A DNA stretch of 64,000 nucleotides, from contig CAZSMR010000001.1 in NCBI GenBank assembly GCA_964608185.1, positions 15,443 through 79,442 on the forward strand, in the 5' to 3' direction. Under the pieces are notes generated by a model, which was given only the letters and a program-made list of their open reading frames with translations, ran no database searches and had not been told where the DNA came from. Below, piece after piece: positions 35,841 to 44,840 of the stretch. Every line of letters starts with the position of its first letter. Within the stretch, counting starts at the first letter, position 1. The position numbers and the translations under genes were made by a program. Source of the DNA: Porticoccus sp964608185. GTDB lineage: Bacteria > Pseudomonadota > Gammaproteobacteria > Pseudomonadales > Porticoccaceae.

Positions 35841-36323
35841 TTGAAAACAATTGTATATCCAGGAACGTTTGATCCAATTACTAACGGACATATTGATCTT
35901 GTTGAGCGAGCGAGTAGTCTTTTTGATCATATAATAGTTGCTGTTGCTAGTAGCAAAAAAAAGGAACCTTTATTCGATATGAACGAACGGATTAAGCTCG
36001 CTCGCAAAGCATTACTCAACTTCGATAATGTAGAGGTTATTGGTTTTGACTATCTTTTAGTTAATTTTGTTAAAGATCAAAATGCCGATGCAATTCTTAG
36101 AGGTCTTCGTGCAGTATCAGATTTTGAGTACGAGTTTCAACTAGCCAATATGAACCGGGCTCTTTCACCGAAAATTGAAAGTATTTTTTTAACTCCTTCA
36201 GAAAAATTATCTTATATCTCATCTTCATTAGTAAAGGAAATTGGGTCGCTCGGTGGGGATATTAACGCCTTTGTTCCACCATGTGTAAGAGATGCTTTAG
36301 GATTGAAATTTAATCGCCATTAA
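35841..36323 (+). CDS. coaD: Pantetheine-phosphate adenylyltransferase
   Basis: Penultimate step of coenzyme A synthesis: 4'-phosphopantetheine plus ATP to dephospho-CoA. The 160-residue protein has the nucleotidyltransferase HxGH-like motif in YPGTFDPITNGHIDLVERA (near 6-24) and RGLRAVSDFEYEFQ near 88-101. TPSEKLSYISSSLVKEI lies near 118-134; all three are CoaD signatures. Length matches E. coli (159). It follows rsmD by 52 bases and is convergent with mutM. The coaBC gene of the same pathway lies about 2 kb further on. Confidence 0.96.
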   Translation: MKTIVYPGTFDPITNGHIDLVERASSLFDHIIVAVASSKKKEPLFDMNERIKLARKALLNFDNVEVIGFDYLLVNFVKDQNADAILRGLRAVSDFEYEFQLANMNRALSPKIESIFLTPSEKLSYISSSLVKEIGSLGGDINAFVPPCVRDALGLKFNRH

Positions 36324-36347
36324 GAAAGTCTTGTCTCTGAAAATAAT

Positions 36348-37163
36348 TTATTTTTGGCAGCTAGAACAATAAACGGAGGACCGCTGTCCCAGTCTTATCT
36401 CCTTCAATGTTTTTTTGCACTTAAGGCAAGGTTCTCCTCCCCTACCATATACAAAAAGTTCTTGTTTAAAATAGCCTTTTTTTCCTTCATTCCCAGCGAA
36501 ATCTTGTAATGTTGTTCCACCCTGTTTAATTGCCTTAGAAAGTACTTCAACGACGTTGGCTACTAGAATTTTATAGACACGCAAAGGGATGCGACCTATT
36601 GATTTTTTTGGCCTTATTCCACTCAAAAATAAAGATTCATTGGCATAAATATTACCTACGCCTACCACAATCTTATTATCCATTAAGAATTGTTTTACTG
36701 TAGTAGTTTTTCCACGTGATGATGAATATAGGTATTTGCCATCGAATGCTGGTGAGAACGGTTCAGGACCCAGATGAACGAGTAACTTATGTGCTGAGGG
36801 GTCTCCATTAACCCATAAAATCGAACCGAATCTTCTAGGATCTGAATAACGAAGTATGACCTCATCACTAAAGATTATATCTACATGATCGTGCTTCTCA
36901 GGCGGGGCATGCTTTTGTAAAATCTTAAGATTACCGGACATACCTAAATGAATCATCATATGTCCATTAGTAAATTTAAATAGCATATATTTAGCACGCT
37001 GCCGGGCACTTTGGAGTAAATTATCACATAACAAGATAGGTAGATTTTTAGGAACAGGCCAACGAAGATTAGGATTCCTTACAATTACTCGCGATACTTT
37101 TTTTCCTAATATAAATGGCAGCACTCCTTGTAGAGTAACGACAACCTCTGGTAGTTCAGGCAT
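36348..37163 (-). CDS. mutM: Formamidopyrimidine-DNA glycosylase (Fpg/MutM)
   Basis: Bifunctional DNA glycosylase/lyase that removes 8-oxoguanine and ring-opened purines. The 271-residue protein starts MPELPEV, with the catalytic proline and glutamate. It has KYMLFKF, the helix-two-turn-helix region VGVGNIYANESLF near 168-180, and a C-terminal zinc finger C-x2-C...C-x2-C (CLKC and CSSC). Length is normal (E. coli 269). It is downstream of rpmBG, with a hairpin terminator between rpmG and mutM. Confidence 0.96.
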   Translation of the reverse strand: MPELPEVVVTLQGVLPFILGKKVSRVIVRNPNLRWPVPKNLPILLCDNLLQSARQRAKYMLFKFTNGHMMIHLGMSGNLKILQKHAPPEKHDHVDIIFSDEVILRYSDPRRFGSILWVNGDPSAHKLLVHLGPEPFSPAFDGKYLYSSSRGKTTTVKQFLMDNKIVVGVGNIYANESLFLSGIRPKKSIGRIPLRVYKILVANVVEVLSKAIKQGGTTLQDFAGNEGKKGYFKQELFVYGRGGEPCLKCKKTLKEIRLGQRSSVYCSSCQK

Positions 37164-37205
37164 GAATAATCCTCATAAAATTTTCTGGGAGTTAGTATCC
37201 AGAAC

Positions 37206-37245
37206 AATATAAAAAAACCCCGATAAATCGAGGTTTTTTATATTG
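37206..37245. terminator. Hairpin terminator between rpmG and mutM
   Basis: A stem with arms near 37217-37225 (AACCCCGAT, one mismatch) and 37228-37236 is flanked by A- and T-runs of six or more that themselves can pair. It may act in both directions. On the minus strand, T-rich sequence follows, fitting termination of rpmBG before mutM. Confidence 0.8.
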
Positions 37246-37286
37246 TAAATATTTAAAATTTTCATACGATTTAATCAACAAATCGT

Positions 37287-37451
37287 TTATTTGATTTTTG
37301 ATTCCTTGTATGGGACATGCTTGCGAACTACTGGGTCGTATTTGCTGAACTCAAGCTTATCTGGCTGAGTACGTTTATTTTTATCGGTGGTATAGTAGTG
37401 ACCTGTACCAGCACTAGAAACCAATTTAATTTTATCGCGACCTTTAGCCAT
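37287..37451 (-). CDS. rpmG: Ribosomal protein bL33
   Basis: Large-subunit protein bL33. The 54-residue frame starts MAKGRDKIKLVSSAGTG, continues HYYTTDKNKRTQPDKLE, and ends with KYDPVVRKHVPYKESKIK, as in E. coli bL33 (55 residues). It lacks the CxxC zinc ribbons of the paralogous type, so it is the zinc-independent form. It lies 11 bases downstream of rpmB on the minus strand, the conserved rpmB-rpmG operon. The gene is short and easily missed by length cut-offs. Confidence 0.95.
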   Translation of the reverse strand: MAKGRDKIKLVSSAGTGHYYTTDKNKRTQPDKLEFSKYDPVVRKHVPYKESKIK

Positions 37452-37462
37452 TATATTTCTCC

Positions 37463-37699
37463 CTAAACCTTTTCACCGCGCTGACGAATATCTGCTAGCA
37501 CCTGTTTAATTCCGAGTTTATCAACAATACGTATTCCTTTTGCAGAAAGACGTAATTTAACGAAGCGTTTCTCCTCTTCTATCCAGAAACGATGTGAGTG
37601 TAAATTAGGCTCAAATCGACGACGTGTTCTGTTTTTTGCATGTGAAACATTATTTCCTGACATCGGCCGCTTGCCGGTGACCTGACATACTTTAGACAT
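37463..37699 (-). CDS. rpmB: Ribosomal protein bL28
   Basis: Large-subunit protein bL28. From the ATG at 37699 it has 78 residues, the same as E. coli; the longer frame to 37726 adds 9 residues with no family match. The sequence MSKVCQVTGKRPMSGNNVSHAKNRT (cited as residues 1-25), RRFEPNLHSHRFW and the basic C-terminus are typical. It heads rpmB-rpmG and diverges from coaBC, as in many gammaproteobacteria. Confidence 0.96.
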   Translation of the reverse strand: MSKVCQVTGKRPMSGNNVSHAKNRTRRRFEPNLHSHRFWIEEEKRFVKLRLSAKGIRIVDKLGIKQVLADIRQRGEKV

Positions 37700-38000
37700 T
37701 TTTGTTGCCTCTAATGATCTTGTCACTTAGTTGGGTGACTACTTATTAAGTTTATGAATAAGATTTAAATTAAAGTAAATTTTTCTTAAGTGAGAGTAAC
37801 TTTAAATTCCTGCACTCCCATAGAAACAGGCGCGTTTTATACCAGAATCCAGATTATGAAGCAACAAAAATTCTACAAGTTTGTTTGAGCTTTAAAATTA
37901 TTTGTTTGTTTTGTGATGATATAATAACAGCTTGCTTCGAAAATTACCCTCTCAATGGTATCTTGTGCTGGTAATTAAATAAAATTTCTGGAAATTACTG
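37700..38000. promoter_or_regulatory. Divergent promoter region rpmB/coaBC
   Basis: 301 bp with no gene. It carries a small hairpin GTCAC/GTGAC (about 37723-37740) just upstream of the rpmB ATG on its own strand, which could affect rpmB translation. An AT-rich stretch with a TATAAT-like box lies near 37918-37926 on the coaBC side. I see no longer conserved leader. Confidence 0.4.
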
Positions 38001-39224
38001 ATGTTCTCTCTAGTAAATAAGCGTGTTTTACTTGGTGTCTCAGGCGGTATAGCAGCATATAAGAGTGCTGAGGTCATTAGACGCCTGCAAGATTTTGGCG
38101 CAATAGTGAGAGTTGTAATGACTGAAGCAGCTACAGACTTTATTACTCCACTAACCATGCAAGCCCTATCTGGGAACCCAGTTCATACTAAGTTATTAGA
38201 TACTGATGCTGAGGCTGCTATGGGTCATATTGAATTAGCAAAATGGCCTGACGTAGTATTAATATCCCCTGCGTCAGCGAACTTCATGGCAAAAATTACT
38301 TCTGGTAAAGCTGATGATCTACTTTCTACAGTATGTCTAGCTAGCCGTTCTATAATAGCTATTGCGCCATCTATGAACCAAGCAATGTGGAGAAATAAGA
38401 GTACCCAAAACAATCTTGCCTGCTTACGAAGTCGCGGGATAAAAGTTTTTGGGCCAGATGATGGATCCCAAGCATGTGGAGATATTGGCCCAGGGAGAAT
38501 GATTGAGCCGAAAAATATTGCAGAACTTACCTCTGCTCTGTTTGAGACAGGCTCCTTGGCAGGCTTAAAAGTTGTGATAACCGCTGGTCCAACCCGAGAA
38601 GATATAGATCCAGTTAGATATATTAGCAACAATAGTTCTGGGAAAATGGGATATGCATTAGTTGAAGCAGCGGTCGAAGCAGGAGCAGAAACAGTACTTA
38701 TCAGTGGGCCCGTAAATATAAGTCCATCAAAGCGGGCGAAAACTATTTATGTAAAAAGTGCTAAAGAAATGCATGTTGCTGCAATGAAAGAAGCTACTGA
38801 CTGTCAACTATTTATCGCCTGTGCTGCCGTAGCTGATTACCGACCAAAACAAAAATTAAAACAAAAATTAAAAAAAACTGATACTTCAATGAATATTGAC
38901 CTCATTAAAAATTCAGATATTGTGACTGATGTCGCTGCACTTTCTAACAGTCCATTCACTGTAGGTTTTGCTGCAGAAACACCAGAAACGGCAGATTGCT
39001 TAGAAAAACTTGCACGTGAAAAATTGCAAAGAAAAAAATTAGACCTAATAATAGCTAATGATGTGTCGATCCCTGCGATTGGTTTCGATAGCGACTATAA
39101 CGCTGTATTGGTAATTGATCACGACAGTTCGGAAATGATTGCAAAAACTAGCAAAACTATCTTATCACGACAACTAATAGTAAAAATTTCACAAATGCTA
39201 AAAATTAAAAATAAAGCGTTATAA
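38001..39224 (+). CDS. coaBC: Bifunctional phosphopantothenoylcysteine decarboxylase/phosphopantothenate-cysteine ligase
   Basis: Two consecutive steps of coenzyme A synthesis in one protein. Residues 1-190 are the FMN-dependent CoaC domain: GVSGGIAAYKSAEVIRRL, catalytic His in GHIELAKW near 75, PASANFMAK, and the clamp ACGDIGPGRM near 157-166. Residues about 190-407 are the CoaB ligase: ITAGPTREDIDPVRYISN, SGKMGYAL and AAVADYRP. A tandem 12-base AT repeat within the CoaB part encodes KQKLKQKL. This is replication-slippage-like but in frame. Length matches E. coli Dfp (406). Confidence 0.96.
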   Translation: MFSLVNKRVLLGVSGGIAAYKSAEVIRRLQDFGAIVRVVMTEAATDFITPLTMQALSGNPVHTKLLDTDAEAAMGHIELAKWPDVVLISPASANFMAKITSGKADDLLSTVCLASRSIIAIAPSMNQAMWRNKSTQNNLACLRSRGIKVFGPDDGSQACGDIGPGRMIEPKNIAELTSALFETGSLAGLKVVITAGPTREDIDPVRYISNNSSGKMGYALVEAAVEAGAETVLISGPVNISPSKRAKTIYVKSAKEMHVAAMKEATDCQLFIACAAVADYRPKQKLKQKLKKTDTSMNIDLIKNSDIVTDVAALSNSPFTVGFAAETPETADCLEKLAREKLQRKKLDLIIANDVSIPAIGFDSDYNAVLVIDHDSSEMIAKTSKTILSRQLIVKISQMLKIKNKAL

Positions 39225-39283
39225 TAGTTTTTTAAAGTTACAACAATTTTAAATGTTTCATGATTAATTAGGATCAAACAAAA

Positions 39284-40192
39284 ATGTCACTATCTATTGA
39301 GGCAGCAAAGAATATAACAAAGGTTCTATCAGAATCATTGCCTTATATTCAGCAATTTACCGGAAAAACTATTGTTATTAAGTTTGGTGGAAATGCAATG
39401 GTGGATGAAAAGCTAAAAGCTGGTTTTGCCAGAGATGTGGTCATGATGAAACTGGTTGGAATGAACCCAGTAGTAGTCCATGGAGGAGGGCCTCAAATAG
39501 GAAGCTTATTATCGGAACTTGGTATTGAATCACACTTTGTAAACGGCATGAGAGTAACTGATAGCAAAACTATGGATGTAGTTGAAATGGTATTAGGCGG
39601 GGCAGTTAATAAAGAAATTGTCCATCTTATCAATCAGGCTGGAGGAAAGGCTGTCGGTGTTACAGGAAAAGATGGGCAATTAATAAAGGCCCGTAAATTA
39701 AAGTTATCTCGAAATACTTCGAAGGAACAAACCCCTGAACTTCAAGCGCCAGAAATTATCGATATAGGTCAAGTTGGTGAAGTAGTATCAATTAACACTG
39801 ATGTAATTGATATGCTAACTTCTAGCAACTTTATCCCGGTAATAGCCCCTATTGGTGTTGACGAAGAAGGAAGTTCATATAATATAAATGCCGATTTAGT
39901 TGCTGGAAAAATTGCTGAGGTTCTTAAAGCTGAAAAATTGATGCTTCTGACTAATGTAGCTGGTTTGCAGGATAAAACTGGGAATGTATTAACGGGTTTA
40001 TCAACACAGCAAGTAGACGATTTAATTGCTGATGGCACAATTTTCGGGGGCATGCTCCCCAAAATCAACTGTGCTTTAAGTGCAGTCAAATGTGGAACAA
40101 AAAGTGCGCATATCATCGATGGTCGAGTAAACCATGCATCCTTATTAGAAATTTTTACTGACCAAGGTGTTGGTACAAAAATTACGGGATGA
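39284..40192 (+). CDS. argB: N-acetylglutamate kinase
   Basis: Second step of arginine synthesis. The 302-residue protein has the amino-acid kinase fold motifs VIKFGGNAMVD near 31-41, VVHGGGPQIG near 64-73, and GVTGKDG near 126-132. NINADLVAGKIAEVLKAEKL lies near 202-221, and the phosphate-binding GGMLPKINCA near 252-261. An N-terminal helix (residues 1-25) as in the arginine-sensitive hexameric form is present, so feedback inhibition is likely. It is flanked by coaBC and slmA in the usual gammaproteobacterial neighbourhood; dut and algC/pmm are missing between coaBC and argB. Confidence 0.95.
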   Translation: MSLSIEAAKNITKVLSESLPYIQQFTGKTIVIKFGGNAMVDEKLKAGFARDVVMMKLVGMNPVVVHGGGPQIGSLLSELGIESHFVNGMRVTDSKTMDVVEMVLGGAVNKEIVHLINQAGGKAVGVTGKDGQLIKARKLKLSRNTSKEQTPELQAPEIIDIGQVGEVVSINTDVIDMLTSSNFIPVIAPIGVDEEGSSYNINADLVAGKIAEVLKAEKLMLLTNVAGLQDKTGNVLTGLSTQQVDDLIADGTIFGGMLPKINCALSAVKCGTKSAHIIDGRVNHASLLEIFTDQGVGTKITG

Positions 40193-40214
40193 TAAAGCAG
40201 AGATTGATTTACAC

Positions 40215-40805
40215 ATGACCGCTGAAAAAAATTCAAGGAAGCAGCAAATTTTACAATCTTTAGCGTTAATGCTTGAAAAAACACCTGGCGGAAAGATAAC
40301 GACTGCAAAATTAGCGAAGGAAGTAGGTGTCTCAGAAGCTGCACTTTATAGGCACTTCGCTAGTAAAACTAAAATGTATGAGAGTTTAATTGATTTTATT
40401 GAAAATACTATATTCAGCCGAATACGTATTATCCTAGAGGAAGAGCCAAACATAGTTAATCGCTGTTATAAGATACTTACACTTTTGCTGACCTTTTCTG
40501 AACGCAATCCTGGAATTACTAGACTTCTGACTGGAGACGCCTTAACTGGAGAAACAGAACGACTTCATTCGCGCATAAAACAATTGTTTGATCGCTTAGA
40601 AACTCAGTTGAGACAAGTTTTACGAGAAGCTGAAATCACTGATGGTAAGCGTACAACTTTTACGACAGCGGTATCAGCAAATATGTTACTAGCGTTAGCT
40701 GAAGGTCGAATGGGCCAATTTGTCCGTAGTGGCTTTGAATATCTTCCTACTAAAAACTGGCAAGACCAATGGTCGCTTGTTATGGTTGGATTCTTTCGAG
40801 ACTAG
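40215..40805 (+). CDS. slmA: Nucleoid occlusion factor SlmA (TetR family)
   Basis: DNA-bound SlmA blocks FtsZ assembly over the nucleoid. From the ATG at 40215 it has 196 residues (E. coli 198). A longer frame to 40167 overlaps argB and is rejected. The TetR-type helix-turn-helix is at about 10-58: ILQSLALMLEKTPGGKITTA, KLAKEVGVSEAALYRHFASKTKMYESL, nearly matching E. coli SlmA there. The C-terminal half is helical with GRMGQFVRSGF near 170. It follows argB by 22 bases, a conserved order. Confidence 0.94.
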   Translation: MTAEKNSRKQQILQSLALMLEKTPGGKITTAKLAKEVGVSEAALYRHFASKTKMYESLIDFIENTIFSRIRIILEEEPNIVNRCYKILTLLLTFSERNPGITRLLTGDALTGETERLHSRIKQLFDRLETQLRQVLREAEITDGKRTTFTTAVSANMLLALAEGRMGQFVRSGFEYLPTKNWQDQWSLVMVGFFRD

Positions 40806-40978
40806 TTGCGCGAGTTCTTAACAAAAAGAAGGATTTGAAACGCTGATATACGATGCCAAGGTATTTGGTGAAATCTAGAATTTATAAAGTAGAATAAACT
40901 AAGGCTGTTCATTCTTCGATGGAAGTTAACTTTAAATTTCCGTATCTAGAACTTTTTATGGAGAAAAAATAGATACTA

Positions 40979-42169
40979 ATGCCAGATAAAATTTCAAAAG
41001 ATTCTGTTGGACTTGTCACCCCAGAGACAATAAAATTTGAAGAGCCCCTTGAACTGGCTTGTGGTCGCACGCTAGCTAATTACGAGCTAGTAATAGAGAC
41101 TTACGGTGAGCTCAATGACGATAAAAGTAATGCCATCTTAGTATGCCATGCACTTAGCGGACACCATCATGCAGCCGGTTATCACTCTCCAGCTGATTGG
41201 AAACCAGGATGGTGGGACAATCATATTGGCCCAGGAAAGTCCATTGATACGAATCGATTTTTCGTAGTTTGTCCAAATAACCTAGGTGGATGTCATGGTA
41301 GTACAGGACCTAGTTCTATCAATCCAGAAACAGGTAGAGTCTGGGGGGTGGATTTTCCTCCTCTAAGGGCAAGAGATTGGGTCAAAAGTCAAGCCAAGCT
41401 TGCAGATAAGCTCAGTATTGATAAGTGGGCTGCTGTTATCGGTGGAAGCCTCGGAGGAATGCAGGCTATGCGCTGGGCGCTTGAGTTTCCAGACCGCATC
41501 AAGCACGCAATAGTAATTGCCTCAGCAATGAAGTTAAGCGCACAAAATATTGCTTTTAACGAGATGGCCAGAAACGCGATTAAATCTGATCCTGATTTCC
41601 AAAATGGTGATTTTATTGAAAAAAATAGCCAACCTCGCAATGGCCTAGCTCTAGCGAGAATGATTGGCCACGTGACCTATCTTTCTAACGAACAAATGGG
41701 TAGCAAATTTGGGCGCACACTTAGTGCTGGGTCCTTTCAGCAAGGCCAATATAATCCAGTTGAATTTGAGGTAGAGAGCTACTTGCGACATCAGGGTGAT
41801 GCATTCTCTGGAAGCTTTGACGCTAATACATATTTACTAATGACTAGAGTTTTAGATTATTTTGACTTGGCTAGAGAATATAATAATGACGCGGTAAAAG
41901 CTTTTGGTGTTGCTCAATGTGATTTTTTGATAGTGTCTTTTTTATCTGACTGGAGATTTTCTTCAGAAAGATCCGAAGAAATTGTTAGAGCCCTAATAGA
42001 TGCGAAAAAGAACGTTTCATATGCTGCTATCCAGTCTAACTTGGGGCATGATGCGTTTTTACTCAAAAATGAACACTATGAAAAAATCTTAACCTCATAC
42101 ATGAACCGTATATTTAACGATGATAAAAAAACGCAAAAAATTTCAAGTACACCAGAGAAAATTTCATGA
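40979..42169 (+). CDS. metX: Homoserine O-acyltransferase MetX
   Basis: Activates homoserine with acetyl-CoA or succinyl-CoA for methionine synthesis. Alpha/beta hydrolase of 396 residues. The nucleophile elbow is GGSLGGMQAMRWAL near 156-169; HALSGHHHAAGYH near 59-71 and NLGHDAFLL near 353-361 supply the remaining catalytic residues. In Proteobacteria with a metXW pair the acyl donor is often succinyl-CoA; I cannot tell from sequence alone. The 173 bases upstream hold no gene. It overlaps metW by 4 bases (ATGA). Confidence 0.94.
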   Translation: MPDKISKDSVGLVTPETIKFEEPLELACGRTLANYELVIETYGELNDDKSNAILVCHALSGHHHAAGYHSPADWKPGWWDNHIGPGKSIDTNRFFVVCPNNLGGCHGSTGPSSINPETGRVWGVDFPPLRARDWVKSQAKLADKLSIDKWAAVIGGSLGGMQAMRWALEFPDRIKHAIVIASAMKLSAQNIAFNEMARNAIKSDPDFQNGDFIEKNSQPRNGLALARMIGHVTYLSNEQMGSKFGRTLSAGSFQQGQYNPVEFEVESYLRHQGDAFSGSFDANTYLLMTRVLDYFDLAREYNNDAVKAFGVAQCDFLIVSFLSDWRFSSERSEEIVRALIDAKKNVSYAAIQSNLGHDAFLLKNEHYEKILTSYMNRIFNDDKKTQKISSTPEKIS

Positions 42170-42762
42170 GTATGCGTACTGACTTAGAAATTATTAAAAA
42201 TTGGATTTCTCCTAATAGTAGAATCTTAGATTTAGCTTGTGGAGATGGTGAGTTACTCAAAGACTTAAAGCTACAAAAAAAAATTGAGGGTTATGGTTTA
42301 GAAATCGATCTAAACAAAATTACTGAAGCAATATCTAATAATATAAATGTAATATCAACTAATCTAGATTCAGGATTATCGCAATTCTCAGACAAGAGTT
42401 TTGATACCGTAATTATGACTGAAGCTCTGCAAGCTATGAAGAACCCTGATCTTGTTCTTGATGAAATGCTTAGAGTTGGAAAGAACTGTATTGTAACATT
42501 TCCAAATTTTGGTTACTGGCGAGCAAGACTCTCTCTGGCCTTTTATGGAAGAATGCCCGTTACCAAAAAATTAGACTATCAATGGTACAACACACCTAAT
42601 ATTCACTTCTGTACTGTTTCAGACTTTGAAATACTTTGTGCCGAAAAAAATATTCATATAAAAAGTAAGAAATTTGCTGCCGAAAACCTTCCTGATAGAC
42701 TTTTAAAAAGCCTATTACCTAATTTATTTTCAGATACTGCGATTTATCTATTAAGCAAATAA
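42166..42762 (+). CDS. metW: Methionine biosynthesis protein MetW (SAM-dependent methyltransferase fold)
   Basis: Partner of MetX; MetW stimulates the acyltransferase in the metXW system. The 198-residue protein has a class I methyltransferase motif I ILDLACGDGELLKDL near 20-34, an acidic loop YGLEIDLNKI, and TVIMTEALQAMKNPDLVLDEMLRVG near 85-109. MetX and MetW share an ATGA overlap, so the proteins are made together. Whether it methylates anything is unknown. The order metX, metW, DUF4426, rdgB is the same as in Pseudomonas. Confidence 0.92.
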   Translation: MSMRTDLEIIKNWISPNSRILDLACGDGELLKDLKLQKKIEGYGLEIDLNKITEAISNNINVISTNLDSGLSQFSDKSFDTVIMTEALQAMKNPDLVLDEMLRVGKNCIVTFPNFGYWRARLSLAFYGRMPVTKKLDYQWYNTPNIHFCTVSDFEILCAEKNIHIKSKKFAAENLPDRLLKSLLPNLFSDTAIYLLSK

Positions 42763-42801
42763 ATAGAGTATTTAGCCGTTCTGCCTTTGGAATCTAATCT
42801 G

Positions 42802-43245
42802 ATGGTTAGTTTAAAAAATGTTTTGCTTTTTTTATTAATAGGATTATCAATATTGTATGCTTACGCAGACAATAATCACTATAAAGATGTTGAGAAATAT
42901 AGGATATTTTATAGTGCTTTTAATAGTAGCTTCATTCTTCCAGAAATTGCCAAAATTTATGATATTTCCCGTGGAAAAGATAAGGGGTTAGTCACTATTG
43001 GTGTCACCCAAACTAATAAAATTGGAGGAGAAGCTGCTGCTGTCACTGGTGTTGTTTCCAATATGCTTGCGCAACAACAAAAGTTAAGATTTGTTCAAAT
43101 AAAAGAGAGCGACGCAATTTACTATATAGCTCCATTTGAATACTACAATGAAGATTTTTTGACATTTAAGATTGATATAAAAACAGAAAAAGAAAGGAAG
43201 GATGTTGCAATATCATTCCAAAAAAAGTTTTACTATGAAAAATAA
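42802..43245 (+). CDS. DUF4426 domain protein, secreted
   Basis: A 147-residue protein from the ATG at 42802 with a signal peptide (VLLFLLIGLSILYAYA) and a mature region of about 125 residues. The YRIFYSAFNSSFILPEIAKIYDI block and VTIGVTQTNKIGG fit DUF4426. The frame extends five codons upstream to a TTG, which is not favoured. Function is unknown; in Pseudomonas-type genomes the gene is always next to metW and rdgB. Neighbour conservation hints at a link with methionine or nucleotide housekeeping, but that may be only positional. Confidence 0.8.
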   Translation: MVSLKNVLLFLLIGLSILYAYADNNHYKDVEKYRIFYSAFNSSFILPEIAKIYDISRGKDKGLVTIGVTQTNKIGGEAAAVTGVVSNMLAQQQKLRFVQIKESDAIYYIAPFEYYNEDFLTFKIDIKTEKERKDVAISFQKKFYYEK

Positions 43246-43299
43246 TAACCTTATCGCAGCATCTTTGTAATTTAATTTTAGTAAAAAGAGAAGTTTTTT

Positions 43300-43896
43300 A
43301 TGAAAGTTGTACTCGCCACTAGTAATCAAGGGAAACTTAGGGAGTTTGAGCGATTATTTTCAAACTCGGGCCTCGAGGTACAACCGCAATCGAAATTTAA
43401 TATTCCTGACGCTATAGAAGATGGTTTGAGCTTTGTAGAGAACGCCTTAATCAAAGCACGACATGCTTCAAGACTTAGTGGCCTGCCTGCAATAGCAGAC
43501 GATTCTGGTCTTGAAGTGGATCACTTAAAAGGGGCACCCGGTATCTACTCTTCACGCTTTGCAGGGGATAACTCAACAGATGAAGAAAATATTTCGAAAT
43601 TATTATTGGCACTTGACGGTATCCACCCTTCTGATCGTTCGGCGCGCTTTCAATGCATTATAGTGCTAATAGAGCATGCAAACGATCCCACACCGGTTAT
43701 TGCTCAAGGTTGTTGGGAGGGTTCTGTTGCAATTCAACCAAAAGGAAGTCATGGATTTGGTTATGACCCTATTTTTTATCTGCCAAAGTTCGAGTGTACA
43801 TCTGCTGAATTAGAGCATGAGGTAAAAAATAGAATTAGCCATCGAAGCAAAGCAATGAAGGAATTGATAAACAAACTATGTCTTGCATCTAACTAA
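43300..43896 (+). CDS. rdgB: Non-canonical purine NTP pyrophosphatase (RdgB/HAM1)
   Basis: Hydrolyses dITP, XTP and similar damaged nucleotides, keeping them out of DNA. The 198-residue protein has VLATSNQGKLREFERLF near 4-20, EDGLSFVENALIKARHAS near 41-58, and IADDSGLEVDHLKGAPGIYSSRFAG near 66-90. The C-terminal SHGFGYDPIFYLP and ISHRSKAM follow. All RdgB hallmarks are present and length is standard (E. coli 197). It lies in the metXW-DUF4426-rdgB-hemW block. Confidence 0.96.
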   Translation: MKVVLATSNQGKLREFERLFSNSGLEVQPQSKFNIPDAIEDGLSFVENALIKARHASRLSGLPAIADDSGLEVDHLKGAPGIYSSRFAGDNSTDEENISKLLLALDGIHPSDRSARFQCIIVLIEHANDPTPVIAQGCWEGSVAIQPKGSHGFGYDPIFYLPKFECTSAELEHEVKNRISHRSKAMKELINKLCLASN

Positions 43897-43949
43897 AGTT
43901 TGGAAGATTATCTGAATTATGTGGGCTGTATAACACTTAAGGAATAACT

Positions 43950-44804
43950 ATGAAAAAAACAGCAACATTGCTCATTAGTTGTCCAGATAGAAAAGGTATT
44001 ATCGAAGCAGTTACTAGTTTTTTATTAACTCACAACGCCAACATTTTACATGTAAATCAGCACCTAGATACAGAAAGTAACCTATTTTTAATGAGGCTAG
44101 AGTGGGATGTTGCAAACTTTCAGCTATGTGAAAATGAATTTTTTAGTGGGTTTGACTCAATTGCCAAAAAGTATGAAATGACTTGGAAATTAAGGTCTAA
44201 TCAAATAAAAAACAAAATAGCCATTATGGTTTCTCAGTATGACCACTGTTTAGCAGACATTTTACATAGACAAAAAAGCGGTGAATTAGATTGTGAGATT
44301 TCTGTGGTTATTAGTAACCATAAAGATGCGGAAGAACTAGTAAATTTTTATGGAATACCATTTCACTACACTAGAGTGGATAAAACAAACAAAGAAGAGG
44401 CTGAGCAGCAACAAAATAAAATACTAGCTTCTTATAGCGTCGATTTAATAATTTTGGCAAGATACATGCAAATTTTATCGCTAGACTTTATAAACAAATA
44501 TCCGGAAAAAATCATCAATATTCATCATTCGTTTTTGCCTGCATTTATAGGCGCAAAGCCATATCACAGGGCTCATGAGCGTGGCGTAAAACTGATTGGG
44601 GCTACAAGTCATTATGTGACCGAAGAATTAGACGGGGGCCCAATTATCGAACAAGATATAGCTCGTGTTTCGCATCACGACCAAGTCACGGACTTAACAC
44701 AAAAAGGTAAGGATTTAGAGCGGGTTGTCCTCTCTAGAGCGATGAAATGGCATATTCAAAGTAGAATACTGCTTTATGCTAACAAAACTGTCATCTTTCA
44801 TTAA
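43950..44804 (+). CDS. purU: Formyltetrahydrofolate deformylase
   Basis: Hydrolyses 10-formyl-THF to formate and THF, balancing one-carbon units and glycine/methionine needs. The 284 residues have an N-terminal ACT domain (LLISCPDRKGIIEAVTSFLL, about 7-80) and a C-terminal formyltransferase domain. The latter has IINIHHSFLPAFIGAKPYHRA near 192-212, and SHYVTEELDGGPIIEQD with the catalytic Asp. E. coli PurU is 280 residues and methionine/glycine-responsive. It is inserted between rdgB and hemW, which are adjacent in Pseudomonas. Confidence 0.95.
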   Translation: MKKTATLLISCPDRKGIIEAVTSFLLTHNANILHVNQHLDTESNLFLMRLEWDVANFQLCENEFFSGFDSIAKKYEMTWKLRSNQIKNKIAIMVSQYDHCLADILHRQKSGELDCEISVVISNHKDAEELVNFYGIPFHYTRVDKTNKEEAEQQQNKILASYSVDLIILARYMQILSLDFINKYPEKIINIHHSFLPAFIGAKPYHRAHERGVKLIGATSHYVTEELDGGPIIEQDIARVSHHDQVTDLTQKGKDLERVVLSRAMKWHIQSRILLYANKTVIFH

Positions 44805-44840
44805 GTTAGTTATTAGAATCAAAATCTTAGAGCTAACTCT

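Noticed and set aside
38845..38875. Tandem AT-rich repeat in coaBC as a mobile or CRISPR-like repeat
   Set aside because: Only two copies, in frame within a conserved enzyme; simple slippage explains it.
39769..40344. Long open frame on the minus strand, antisense to argB and slmA
   Set aside because: It lies over two well-supported genes, has no family features, and its composition follows from the codons of the other strand.
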